In this document: positions 1 to 8,569 of the stretch, one piece after another
Layout of the letters: every line of letters starts with the position of its first letter
Numbering within the stretch: the stretch's first letter is position 1
Source: Hepatocystis sp. ex Piliocolobus tephrosceles
Lineage: Eukaryota > Apicomplexa > Aconoidasida > Haemosporida > Plasmodiidae
Reading direction: 5' to 3'
Assembly: GCA_902459845.2 (NCBI GenBank)
Contig: CABPSV020000238.1
Span: 1,580-21,617, forward strand
DNA: 20,038 nucleotides
Made by a program: the position numbers and the translations under genes
Notes under the pieces: generated by a model
Database searches by the model: none
The model's input: only the letters and a program-made list of their open reading frames with translations
What the model was told of the DNA's origin: nothing

Positions 1-143
1 ACCATAACTAGACCATAACTAGACCATAACTAGACCATAACTAGACCATAACTAGACCATAACTAGACCATAACTAGACCATAGCTAGACCATAACTAGA
101 CTATAACTAGACCACAATTAGACCACAGTTATACCATGATTAG
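1..143. repeat. 11-bp minisatellite at window edge
   Basis: About 13 tandem copies of the 11-bp unit accataactag run from base 1. The first seven copies (1-77) are identical. Later copies carry a growing number of substitutions (from 78 on) and the array fades into unique sequence by 143. The left end lies outside the window, so the true length is unknown. It lies about 640 bp beyond the stop codon of the minus-strand hydrolase gene. The unit does not match the GGGTTYA-type telomere repeat of Plasmodium. Confidence 0.95.
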
Positions 144-778
144 ACGCACAGTTAAAACAGACGGTTTTTATATATCCTTCAAAATAATTGTCCATGTATG
201 TTGCAAGGTATATATTTATGTGGGCCTATATTTTTTCTTATGTGTTTTATACTATTCTTTATGTTCACATGTTTTTTTACATATTTTAATTTTAACTTTT
301 TTTTTTTTTTTTTTCCTATTTTTTTAAATATACTAATGTTTATTATATGTCCATAATTTTTTTTTTTTTTTTTTTTTTCTTTTGATAATTGTCATGTTTT
401 TATGTTTATATTATATTCTGTCTCATGTATAAGGATTAGAAACATTTTTATGAGCATTGCAAAAATAAAATTATAATTATAAAAAAAAAAAAACAGTAAA
501 AAATAGTAAAAAATAGTAAAAAACGGTAAAAAAACGGTAAAAAAACGGTAAAAAACGGTAAAAAGACGGTAAAATTAATAAGAATGCATATGGAGGTTAT
601 CTGATTGCATTGTGTCATAAGTAAATTATGCCATATGAAGCGAATAGATCTATAAATAAGTAAGTTATTAAATATAAAAATTAATAAACGGATAAAAAAT
701 AAAATTTGTTAACATATAGCAGCCTAATGGATTATTTTTTTTTCTCTTCTATTTGTCTGTTACTGTTAATACAATTTA
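144..778. other. Intergenic 3' flank of the hydrolase gene
   Basis: No convincing gene here. The stretch holds several poly(T) runs (around 298-314 and 358-378), a short tandem array at 484-575, and otherwise AT-rich unique sequence. A 63-codon plus-strand frame at 136-327 is mostly Phe/Leu/Tyr from T-rich DNA and I do not regard it as coding. The region probably contains the 3' UTR and polyadenylation site of the minus-strand gene ending at 779. Confidence 0.7.
484..575. repeat. Short tandem array, 10-11 bp units
   Basis: Roughly eight copies of a unit reading acggtaaaaa or atagtaaaaa, with length variation in the A run. It sits about 200 bp past the stop of the minus-strand hydrolase gene, perhaps within its 3' UTR. 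The changing A-run length suggests growth by replication slippage. Confidence 0.85.
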
Positions 779-3700
779 TTACATGGATATAATTTTAGAA
801 GTTATATTCGAAATATATCGTAAATAAATATTTTTTAATAAATAAATATCTCTGTATAAATCGAAATGAAATTTATGTATGGCCGTAGTACTAAATGGAT
901 GTAACCTAAGTGGTTTAAATATAATTTGTAAAATAGAGTTTTCCGTTTCTGAATTTAATATGGATGAATGACAGTGGTTTTTAAATACATAAAGAAAAGC
1001 TCTTATATTCATTAATGCATATTTTATAATAAGATTGTTTGTAGTTTTATATAAACTTAAACTCATATTATAATTAACTAGAGAATCTTTTTGACCATGG
1101 ATAAAATTAAATTCTAAATTAATAAACACATTATATAAATAATTGTTTTTTTTAAAACTGTTTATAATTGAAAACAATTCTTTTAAAACAGCTGTATTAT
1201 CCCAATGAACATAAGAACATGTTTTATTCATAATAAAAAAACTTAATAAAAAAAACATACTGTTATTTAATATACTTTTAACCAATTTTTGTGTATTCGT
1301 AAATGGAGCAATTAATAAAACTTTATTTACACTTATATTTAAATTTTTTACTAACTGTTTTATTTTCTCATTTTTAAACATTTTTAGTTTATTTAACGTT
1401 TTGTTTGGTTTGGCTCGTTTGGTGTTGTTATCCTTAGCAATACCAATGGGAGTAATAGTAGCCATCTTTCCTATCCCTTTATCTTTACTTGAATTCGTTA
1501 CAATATCTATGTTCACACTTATACTCTCATTTATTTCCGTATCCTCATACAACGTAGCATTACTACTTTTACTCCCATTTTGTTCATCACATATTGATAC
1601 CTTTCCATAATTTACTTCCTCCTGACTAAATAAATATTTGTTTGTTTTTTTTAAAAGTTTCAGTTTGTTTTTTACATTTTCAAATTTCTCCACGTTATAT
1701 TGATTATTATAACAATATTCTGTTTCTAAAAAATTGTTTGAAAAATTGTTTGAAAAATTGTTTGAAAAACTGTTTGAAAAATTGTTTGAAAAACTGTTTG
1801 AAAAAGTAAGATTTTTTCTTTCATCATAAACATACTCGGTTGGCGTGTTATTATTACATCTTGTAGTTTTACAAGTATTATTGTTATTGTCGATGTAATA
1901 ATTATTATTTCTGGTTATGTAATTGTCTCTTTCTATGTTCATTCCTACCCCCTTCTCAGTAAAACCATTGTGTAATTTTATATACAAATCACTTTCCTTC
2001 TTTACTTCGTTTATATATTCTTTTTGTATATTATGAAATGGTGTTCTATACATACATTCGAAAAAGTCATTGTATAAACTTTTCGCTATATCTAATAATA
2101 ATTGTAAGCCTATACAACAACCTAAAGAATAACCCATTATGTTTATTGATATACAACTGTTGGCACAATTTTTTTCTTTTCTTATTTCCTTTAATGCTTC
2201 TTTTAAAGCAGCAAAAGCACTTGCTTTAAATGTTAACGGCGATGGATGTCCTATACTATTATAATATGATGGATAATCTAATAATAAAAAGGAATATTTT
2301 ACTTTTTGTATTTCCTTTATATCGTTTTGTTCTTCTCTTCTTTTTTCTCTTTTTTCTTTCCTTCCTTCTTCGTTTTCTTGCTCATTCCGTTGCTCATTCC
2401 GTTGCTCGTTCCATTGTTCATTTCCTTCTTCATTTCCTTCCACATTTCCTTCCCCTTTCCCTTCCTCATCCCATTGCTCCATCTCTTGTATGTTTCTCTT
2501 TTCTGCAGTTTCTGATCCACCCCCCTTATTTATTTTTTTATACAAAACTGGACCATATATACTAGTATAATTTAACTTATCACTTTTTATTTTTATTTTT
2601 CGATTTTCAAAAGATGGATTTCTCCCTTGCATGTGATAAGAAAGAAAATTAAACACTTCATCCTGTTCACTCAAATCACTGGATTCGTAATCACTCCGTT
2701 CGATAAACAGGTCATACCAATCGTCATTATCGTTCCCTTTCTCTTCGCCATCTTTACTACATTCTCCACCATAACTACAAGAATCGCGTTTACTGTTATT
2801 ATAGCTAATCCACTTTGTGTCATCTAGATCTTTCTTACTTTTATCGTCTCTTTTATCGTCTCTTTGATCGTCGCTTTTATCGTCGCTTTTATCGTCGCTT
2901 TTATCGTCGCTTTTATTGTCTCTTTTATCGTCGCTTTTATCGTCGCTTTTTTTTTTCTTTTTTTTTTTTTCATTTTTCTTTTTTTTTTTGTTCTGTTCAT
3001 AATAATACTCTAAAAACTGTTCATAGTTATGAGGCCCAAAAAAAATACATTCTTTATTATACGTATTGTAATATTCAACAATACGATTATAAATATCTTG
3101 ACACATATCATACAATTTTTGATTAAAAAATATATCCCTAGGTAAGGAAGGCAATTTAATCATTTTTCCCATATGTCTATTACTTGTTTCATTTTTTTTT
3201 TTTATGTTTACTTCATTTTTTGTTTGATGGGGACAAAAATTATAACATCCGATGTGTTTTTTTGAGTTTATTAACAAATTTTTATCAAATGGTTGGTCAT
3301 CCTTTCTTTCGTTATTCACATATTGTTTATTGTTTTGTTTATCGTTTTGTTTATTGTTTTGTCTATTTTGTTTAGTATCTTGATTTTGTTTCATGTTTAC
3401 TTTATAATTACATTCATTACTATTATACTCCTTTTTTTTTTTTTTTATTCTTTTTTTTTTCAAATGTCTTATATATTTATTATACTCTTCTGGGGGTATT
3501 TCTGTAGCATATCTTAATATTTTATAAACCATATTTAATGAGTCCATAGATTTCATGTCTTTTCCTCCTAATATTACCCATAAGTAAATCGGTATATCCT
3601 CAGTTTTTTTTTCTAACTTTCTTTTAATTTTTTTCCTATTTTTATTTTCTATTTTATTATATACAGAATAATATAACTTATGATTAATATGATTTTTTAT

Positions 3701-6574
3701 TTTAAAATTGTTGATATTGTACATTTTTTTTGCATTGCTTTCGCTTATGTTTCGTACACCTCTGCTACTTTTATCCGCACAACTTTTATCCATACAGCTT
3801 TTATCCGTACAACTTTTATCCGTGCAACTTTTACCCGTACAGCTTTTATCTGTACAACTTTTATCCGCACAACTTTTATCCATACAGCTTTTATCCGTAC
3901 AACTTTTATCCATACAACTTTTATCCGTACAACTTTTATCCGTACAACTTTTATCCGTACAACTTTTATCCGTATCATTTTTACCTGCACTAACCTCCCC
4001 ACCACAAGTAGTTACATCTTTTCTATCCAAAGATACATCATATAAATGACCATTTTTAACCTCTATTTTCTTTTTTTTCACTGTTTTTTGTTCTACCATT
4101 TGTAACTTATTATTTATATCATACTGTATAGGAATATGAATCCAAATGTTTTCTTTATTGTGATAATCTCTATTATAAACAAAATTATTGAATACATTAC
4201 GAGTAATAAATATATGCTTTCTTTCAAAATTCTTTAAAAATAAGTTTTTTAAATTTATTATATAATATTTGTAATACTCAAACAAAAAAAATATATTATG
4301 ACATATATAAGGAAAAAACGGTTCCAGTGTACTATTTTTAAAACTTATATATACATTTGAAAATTTAAAAAGCTGTTCATCATATAAAGATATACCATTT
4401 ATTTGTTTATAATAACAAGATTCATCTTGGTTGTTTATATTATCTTTTTGCACTTTATAATAAAAGTTATTATTACCATTATGAATTATTTTATTCAGAT
4501 TGTTACTTTTTCCATTGCCACTATTTCCATTGCCACTGTTATTACCTCTATGGTTTATTCCATTTCCAGCAGTTACGGTTGTAGTGTATGCCCAACTTTT
4601 CCCAACATCCTGACATGTCCTAATCGTATTAACACTACTAGGCCAACACAAAATACTTTTTTTTTTAGGCTGTTTTTTTTTATGTATTAATGTATTATAT
4701 ACCGGTTTTATATCCCCATCATGTAGTTTATATTTCATATTATTTTCTATAAAGCTTCTCCAGTGATATTTTCTTTTTTCCTGTTCGTCCTTACTTTCAT
4801 TGCAGCTGTTGTTACATTTGTTACAGTTACCGTTATTATAGTTATTATGGTTATTGTTATAAATATTATCACTGTTAATATTATCACTGTTAATACGACC
4901 GCTATTAATAATACCGCCATTAGTACCACTCCTAGTGCCACATGTTTTTAACTCCGAACGATTCTGTATGTTGTTATCAACAAAAGAACCATCGCAAGGT
5001 AAATTTTTATAAAATAAAAACGGGTTCAACCTGTTGCTAATATTATTATGATACATATCTATATGTTTATTTATGTAATCTTGTTTTTTATTTTGTTTTA
5101 AAAATGTCCAGGAACCATTTTTAATAAAAGATAGATCACTTGTTATTCTTTGTATTCTCAACGAGTTACTAATATCATGTACATTAATTGGAGGGATTAA
5201 ATAAGCATTATAAATATATGGATATTTATAATGTAATGTATTTATATCAACTATTACTATGTCTTTTATTTGTTGTACCATAAGCTCAAAATTTAATCGA
5301 ATAATAAGGTAATTATATAAAATATGACTGTTATTATAATCATTATAAAAAAAAAGTTCATACCATGTATTTCTATATTTAAATAAATTCAATTTTTCTT
5401 TTTCAATTTTTAAAGCTGGGATATCTATAGTTTTACAACTATATTTGTATTTATAATTCTCCAACTCAAATAAATTTAAAGGAATTTCAGGTAAACTTAA
5501 AATTTTTCTAGTTTTTAATTGAATATTATTTATATTACATATTATATTATTTTTATTATTACTATTGTTATTATTATGCCTAGTATTATTTTTATAAATT
5601 TTACAATCTTTAACAATAATATTATTATTAGGAACAAACAAACTAATTAATCTATTTGATTTTATCACTTTTGTTGTTTTTATTTTTTTCATTTTTTCTA
5701 CTCCCTCTACGCTTTTTACTATATCCATTTTTTGTATACGATTTAATTTATATATTACTTGTGCACAATCTGAATTAAAAAAATTATTTAATGGTTTATT
5801 TAATGGTTTATTTAATGGTTTATTTAATGGTTTATTTAATGGTTCATTTAATGGTTCATTTAATGGTTTATAATAGTTTGTAATTGTCTTATTTAACAAA
5901 TTATAGTGACCATTATGTTGCCTCATTTTTTTATCGTTTATAATATTACATTTTTCATTAATGAGTAAATTTTTTGTAATTTCATTTGTGGCTTCTTCTT
6001 TTTTTTTCTTGTCTACGTCGTCAATAAACTTGGAGAACAAAAAGGACGTTTGTTTGTTATTATGCACACTGTTATGGTTATTATTGTTATAACTATTATT
6101 GTTTATATTATTATTGCCACTAGTATTGCCACAAGTATTGTCACTAGTATTGCCATCAGTATTGCCATAATTATCGTGCACATTTTCATTTTTCAATTCA
6201 CTTAAATTTTTTGAAATTCTTGTATTACAGTCGAAAAGTGTGTTGACTATTTTTATTTTATCACCATCTTTTGATCCGATCAAAATATTTGTAGCATTTT
6301 TGTTATTATAACCTACCCATGTTTTATCTATACCACCCCCATCGTTTACTTTCATTTCTCTTTGCTTATTTTTACTTTCTACCATATCAAACTTTTGGAA
6401 GCCATTTACAGTCACTTTTTCAAAAAATGGGTCTTCGGTGTTACTATTCTTATCTTTTTGAACAACCATGCCATTTTTAATATAATCTAATTTTTCTATT
6501 CCTTTCTTTTTTTTTATGATATCCTTATTTTTATCTTCCATATTATAATTACTATTGTGCGTGTTTTTATCCAA
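779..6574 (-). CDS. Large alpha/beta-hydrolase domain protein, 1931 aa
   Basis: One uninterrupted exon. The hydrolase core is in the C-terminal half, and strand-and-motif blocks appear in fold order. These are a GGKD oxyanion-type loop near residue 1003, a DYPSYYNSIGHPSP block near 1430-1446 (like the DYRGxGxSxGxPS of ABHD-type serine hydrolases), the nucleophile elbow GYSLG with Ser1483, a KVLLIAPF strand near 1749, Asp1830 in HGQKDSLV, and His1867 or His1869 in NHCHSSIL. A complete catalytic triad is therefore present. Usual family cores are 250-350 residues; here two low-complexity inserts of roughly 370 and 250 residues split the core. Residues 1 to about 990 have no domain I recognise, though less repetitive blocks near 360-520 and 740-850 may be folded. 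No signal peptide or clear membrane segment is visible. The substrate (lipid, ester, thioester or peptide) cannot be read from sequence. The start at 6574 is preceded by stop codons and AT-rich spacer. Catalytic competence is inferred. Confidence 0.88.
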   Translation of the reverse strand: MDKNTHNSNYNMEDKNKDIIKKKKGIEKLDYIKNGMVVQKDKNSNTEDPFFEKVTVNGFQKFDMVESKNKQREMKVNDGGGIDKTWVGYNNKNATNILIGSKDGDKIKIVNTLFDCNTRISKNLSELKNENVHDNYGNTDGNTSDNTCGNTSGNNNINNNSYNNNNHNSVHNNKQTSFLFSKFIDDVDKKKKEEATNEITKNLLINEKCNIINDKKMRQHNGHYNLLNKTITNYYKPLNEPLNEPLNKPLNKPLNKPLNKPLNNFFNSDCAQVIYKLNRIQKMDIVKSVEGVEKMKKIKTTKVIKSNRLISLFVPNNNIIVKDCKIYKNNTRHNNNNSNNKNNIICNINNIQLKTRKILSLPEIPLNLFELENYKYKYSCKTIDIPALKIEKEKLNLFKYRNTWYELFFYNDYNNSHILYNYLIIRLNFELMVQQIKDIVIVDINTLHYKYPYIYNAYLIPPINVHDISNSLRIQRITSDLSFIKNGSWTFLKQNKKQDYINKHIDMYHNNISNRLNPFLFYKNLPCDGSFVDNNIQNRSELKTCGTRSGTNGGIINSGRINSDNINSDNIYNNNHNNYNNGNCNKCNNSCNESKDEQEKRKYHWRSFIENNMKYKLHDGDIKPVYNTLIHKKKQPKKKSILCWPSSVNTIRTCQDVGKSWAYTTTVTAGNGINHRGNNSGNGNSGNGKSNNLNKIIHNGNNNFYYKVQKDNINNQDESCYYKQINGISLYDEQLFKFSNVYISFKNSTLEPFFPYICHNIFFLFEYYKYYIINLKNLFLKNFERKHIFITRNVFNNFVYNRDYHNKENIWIHIPIQYDINNKLQMVEQKTVKKKKIEVKNGHLYDVSLDRKDVTTCGGEVSAGKNDTDKSCTDKSCTDKSCTDKSCMDKSCTDKSCMDKSCADKSCTDKSCTGKSCTDKSCTDKSCMDKSCADKSSRGVRNISESNAKKMYNINNFKIKNHINHKLYYSVYNKIENKNRKKIKRKLEKKTEDIPIYLWVILGGKDMKSMDSLNMVYKILRYATEIPPEEYNKYIRHLKKKRIKKKKKEYNSNECNYKVNMKQNQDTKQNRQNNKQNDKQNNKQYVNNERKDDQPFDKNLLINSKKHIGCYNFCPHQTKNEVNIKKKNETSNRHMGKMIKLPSLPRDIFFNQKLYDMCQDIYNRIVEYYNTYNKECIFFGPHNYEQFLEYYYEQNKKKKKNEKKKKKKKSDDKSDDKRDNKSDDKSDDKSDDKSDDQRDDKRDDKSKKDLDDTKWISYNNSKRDSCSYGGECSKDGEEKGNDNDDWYDLFIERSDYESSDLSEQDEVFNFLSYHMQGRNPSFENRKIKIKSDKLNYTSIYGPVLYKKINKGGGSETAEKRNIQEMEQWDEEGKGEGNVEGNEEGNEQWNEQRNEQRNEQENEEGRKEKREKRREEQNDIKEIQKVKYSFLLLDYPSYYNSIGHPSPLTFKASAFAALKEALKEIRKEKNCANSCISINIMGYSLGCCIGLQLLLDIAKSLYNDFFECMYRTPFHNIQKEYINEVKKESDLYIKLHNGFTEKGVGMNIERDNYITRNNNYYIDNNNNTCKTTRCNNNTPTEYVYDERKNLTFSNSFSNNFSNSFSNNFSNNFSNNFLETEYCYNNQYNVEKFENVKNKLKLLKKTNKYLFSQEEVNYGKVSICDEQNGSKSSNATLYEDTEINESISVNIDIVTNSSKDKGIGKMATITPIGIAKDNNTKRAKPNKTLNKLKMFKNEKIKQLVKNLNISVNKVLLIAPFTNTQKLVKSILNNSMFFLLSFFIMNKTCSYVHWDNTAVLKELFSIINSFKKNNYLYNVFINLEFNFIHGQKDSLVNYNMSLSLYKTTNNLIIKYALMNIRAFLYVFKNHCHSSILNSETENSILQIIFKPLRLHPFSTTAIHKFHFDLYRDIYLLKNIYLRYISNITSKIISM
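1729..1803 (-). repeat. FSNN tetrapeptide repeat in hydrolase gene
   Basis: A 12-bp tandem unit (tttgaaaaattg on the plus strand) encodes about six copies of Phe-Ser-Asn-Asn/Ser. It lies in the insert between the Ser1483 elbow and the following core strand, so it probably forms a surface loop outside the fold. Confidence 0.85.
2345..2465 (-). repeat. Glu/Asn/Gln-rich repeat in hydrolase gene
   Basis: Imperfect 12-bp units encode tetrapeptides of the type EGNE and QRNE, followed by a Lys/Arg/Glu-rich stretch. The array lies just before the DYPSYYNSIGHPSP core block, inside the first large insert of the hydrolase domain. Confidence 0.8.
2835..2950 (-). repeat. DDKS tetrapeptide repeat in hydrolase gene
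   Basis: About nine 12-bp units (atcgtcgctttt on the plus strand) encode Asp-Asp-Lys-Ser and variants. A poly-Lys run encoded next to it gives a charged, probably disordered loop within the first insert of the hydrolase core. Confidence 0.88.
3764..3970 (-). repeat. Cysteine pentapeptide repeat (DKSCT) in hydrolase gene
   Basis: Fourteen 15-bp units encode residues 869-937: thirteen copies of Asp/Gly-Lys-Ser-Cys followed by Thr, Met or Ala, then a last copy with Ser in place of Cys. This places 13 cysteines exactly five residues apart. It lies just N-terminal to the hydrolase core. The repeat DNA is open in several frames on both strands because a 15-bp unit without stop codons cannot close a frame; only the minus frame in the gene is continuous with conserved domains. 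Confidence 0.92.
5786..5871 (-). repeat. PLNK/PLNE tetrapeptide repeat in hydrolase gene
   Basis: Seven 12-bp units (tttaatggttta on the plus strand) encode Pro-Leu-Asn-Lys/Glu in the N-terminal part of the hydrolase protein. Neighbouring units are nearly identical at the DNA level, so the array is probably young or homogenised. Confidence 0.88.
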
Positions 6575-6968
6575 ACAAGTTACGTATCTGCGTGAATATA
6601 TTTAAAAGGAATTGATTTTTTTTTTTTTTTTTTCAGTCAATGATTTATGCATAAAAATGTATAAAAAAAAACCGCCCTTAAATTTGGACAAGTTACAGTA
6701 ATATGGCCATTGGGCCACTATTATTATAACTGTAGTTATTAAATAGTAGTTAGGTTATCACTATAAAACACACATATATATGTATATGTATATGTGTTTT
6801 TTTTTTTTTTTTTTTTTTTTATTCGATCAGTTGTTCGTTTGTCTATTTTTATACCTACTCTCACTTGCAATTATATTAAAACGTGTGGTTTCACGTTTCA
6901 CAATACTTCATTTTTTTTTTACCTTTTAAATAGGTTATCAAAATTAATCTTTCACAAAACAAAAAAAT

Positions 6969-7022
6969 AAATAAATAAATAAGTAAATAAATAAGTAAAT
7001 AATTAAATAAATAAATAAATAA

Positions 7023-7053
<31 letters not shown>
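6969..7053. repeat. AAAT/AAGT microsatellite and (AT)n tract
   Basis: A tetranucleotide tract of aaat with occasional aagt runs into a pure alternating AT stretch of about 27 bp (roughly 7027-7053). Such tracts are common in Plasmodium spacers and useful as length-variable markers. Confidence 0.9.
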
Positions 7054-7057
<4 letters not shown>

Positions 7058-7361
7058 TATGCATGTATAGGCATAGCTATGGCTTACGGAACCTGCACTT
7101 TTATTTCAAAATCAAAGTTCTTATCTTATTAATGTTATAAAAAAAAAAAAAAAAAAAAAACATTTATATAAACACAAAACACATCCACACTTTTTTATAC
7201 ATACACATATATATATAAAACTTATGATCAAATCAGTTTATATATATATATATTAACACCATATCATAATTTTCATTACTTTATTCTTTTCTTTGCTTTT
7301 CTTTTATTTTTTTTTAGTTTATTTTTTTTTGCTTAATCATGTACTTAAAGTTGCACTTATT

Positions 7362-7371
7362 ACGCATGCGT
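7362..7371. promoter_or_regulatory. Perfect palindrome with GCATGC core
   Basis: The 10-bp sequence acgcatgcgt is its own reverse complement and is GC-rich in a spacer of very low GC. It is about 790 bp upstream of the hydrolase start. Plasmodium ApiAP2 factors include some that bind GCATGC-type cores, so a binding site is possible. A single occurrence is weak evidence. Confidence 0.3.
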
Positions 7372-7917
7372 TTAGACAACTTAAATTAAACTAACATATG
7401 CTGCTTTTTTTCTTTTTTTTTTTACTCTTAAAAATCGAAAACGTTTTATATATAAGTACATCACCTTTTATCATTTATTTTTTTTATACACCTATAGGTA
7501 CTTACACACTTGCAAATGTATACATATATATATACAATACTTCATTTCGTTTTATTTTTCCTTTTTTTTTTTTTTTTTTTTTTTTTAACTTAACAATTTT
7601 TTTCTCGATTCGAAATGACATTACCTATCTAATGAACAGCAAATATCCTTCAAAATAAAACCATAAAAGCTTAACAACGAAACAAATAAATTGATATATA
7701 AATAAATATGTTATACATGTACATAAAGCTATAAATGTTTAATTACAAAACAAGTGACTTCATTATATATACAAATGCTTAGTTCTCCTCAATGCAATAA
7801 TACTCATGTTTTTGGCTTTATATAATGTATACATGGACAACAACAAAATAAAATGTGTGTATTGACATATATAAAATATGCTGTGTATTTTTTTTTTATT
7901 TATTTTACTCTTATTTT

Positions 7918-8380
7918 TTATGCAAAGTTAAATATAACTTTTTTTTTTTTTTTGTTTTTTTTTTTGGTATAATTATCAAAATTATATGGCACTAAGTTAA
8001 ACCATTGTGATAAAATTTTTAAAAGTGAAAAAAGATAAATAGGTAAAAATATAGAAAAATAAAAAGGTAAAAATAAATAAGAAAAGATGCAAAAAAAATG
8101 AAAGAAGTTAATACAAAAATATAAAAATAGTGTAAAAAAAAAAAGGAGAAAAATATATTTTTTATTTTTTTTACATATTTTTTTTTTTTTTTTTACCACA
8201 TTGTGTACAACTAGATTCAGTTTGTTGTGCACCAAATACAAACTTTGTATAAGTAAAAACATAGTGGTGCAACATAACAGTAAAGCATTTATAAGTTAGT
8301 CTATTAATTATGAAATGTACAAACAAAATAAGTTTAGTATAATTTTCTCGAAAGGGGCGCGCTATAGTTTGCGTTGACAT
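7918..8380 (-). CDS. Tentative two-exon small gene, 85 aa, unidentified
   Basis: Exon 1 would run from the ATG at 8380 down to 8197 (begins MSTQTIARPFRENYTK). The intron is 8196-7992, with GTAAAA donor, a long pyrimidine tract read on the minus strand, and TTTAACTTAG acceptor. Exon 2 is 7991-7918 (PYNFDNYTKKK, ending in a Lys-rich tail). The phase-1 junction creates a Val codon and joins the only frame of exon 2 that reads sensibly, giving 85 codons plus stop. Exon 1 is about 31 percent GC, well above its flanks and as high as real exons here. A CTQC sequence lies at the junction. I do not recognise the protein. It sits 190 bp past the NOP2 stop on the same strand, so an untranslated NOP2 3' region or a noncoding RNA are alternatives. 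Confidence 0.33.
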
Positions 8381-8513
8381 CTCTTTTAAATACTCACATC
8401 TACATATTTATATGTTTATATATACATACATATGTACATACATATATGTATGTTAATTTCTTTGATAGACTTATAAAAAAAATAACACCATATTTTTCTT
8501 ATGTGTTTTCCCA

Positions 8514-8545
<32 letters not shown>

Positions 8546-8569
8546 CTCCTCTTACTTTTTTAAGCATAT

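Larger units (their letters stand above)
6575..7917. other. Upstream region of the hydrolase gene
   Basis: No gene that I can support. It holds poly(T) runs (for example 6799-6820 and 7563-7585), an AAAT-type microsatellite running into (AT)n at 6969-7053, two short hairpins at 6704-6741, and a less AT-rich island at about 7325-7395 with a 10-bp palindrome. It should contain the promoter and 5' UTR of the minus-strand hydrolase gene. A small possible frame on the minus strand near 7770-7815 (ATG then 13 codons and a GTATAT) is too short to call. Confidence 0.6.

Noticed and set aside
1..143. Telomere or subtelomere repeat
   Set aside because: The unit accataactag is unrelated to Plasmodium GGGTTYA telomere repeats, and the neighbouring genes are housekeeping types, not subtelomeric families.
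136..327. 63-codon plus-strand frame after the 11-bp array
   Set aside because: Mostly Phe, Leu and Tyr from T-rich spacer DNA and ending in poly(T); codon use is unlike the real genes here.
3680..4049. Long plus-strand and minus-strand frames across the DKSC repeat region
   Set aside because: A 15-bp repeat without stop codons is open in several frames automatically. Only the minus-strand frame continues into the hydrolase protein.
7398..7658. 86-codon plus-strand frame
   Set aside because: Dominated by Phe runs from poly(T); no domain, and no splice or start context of note.
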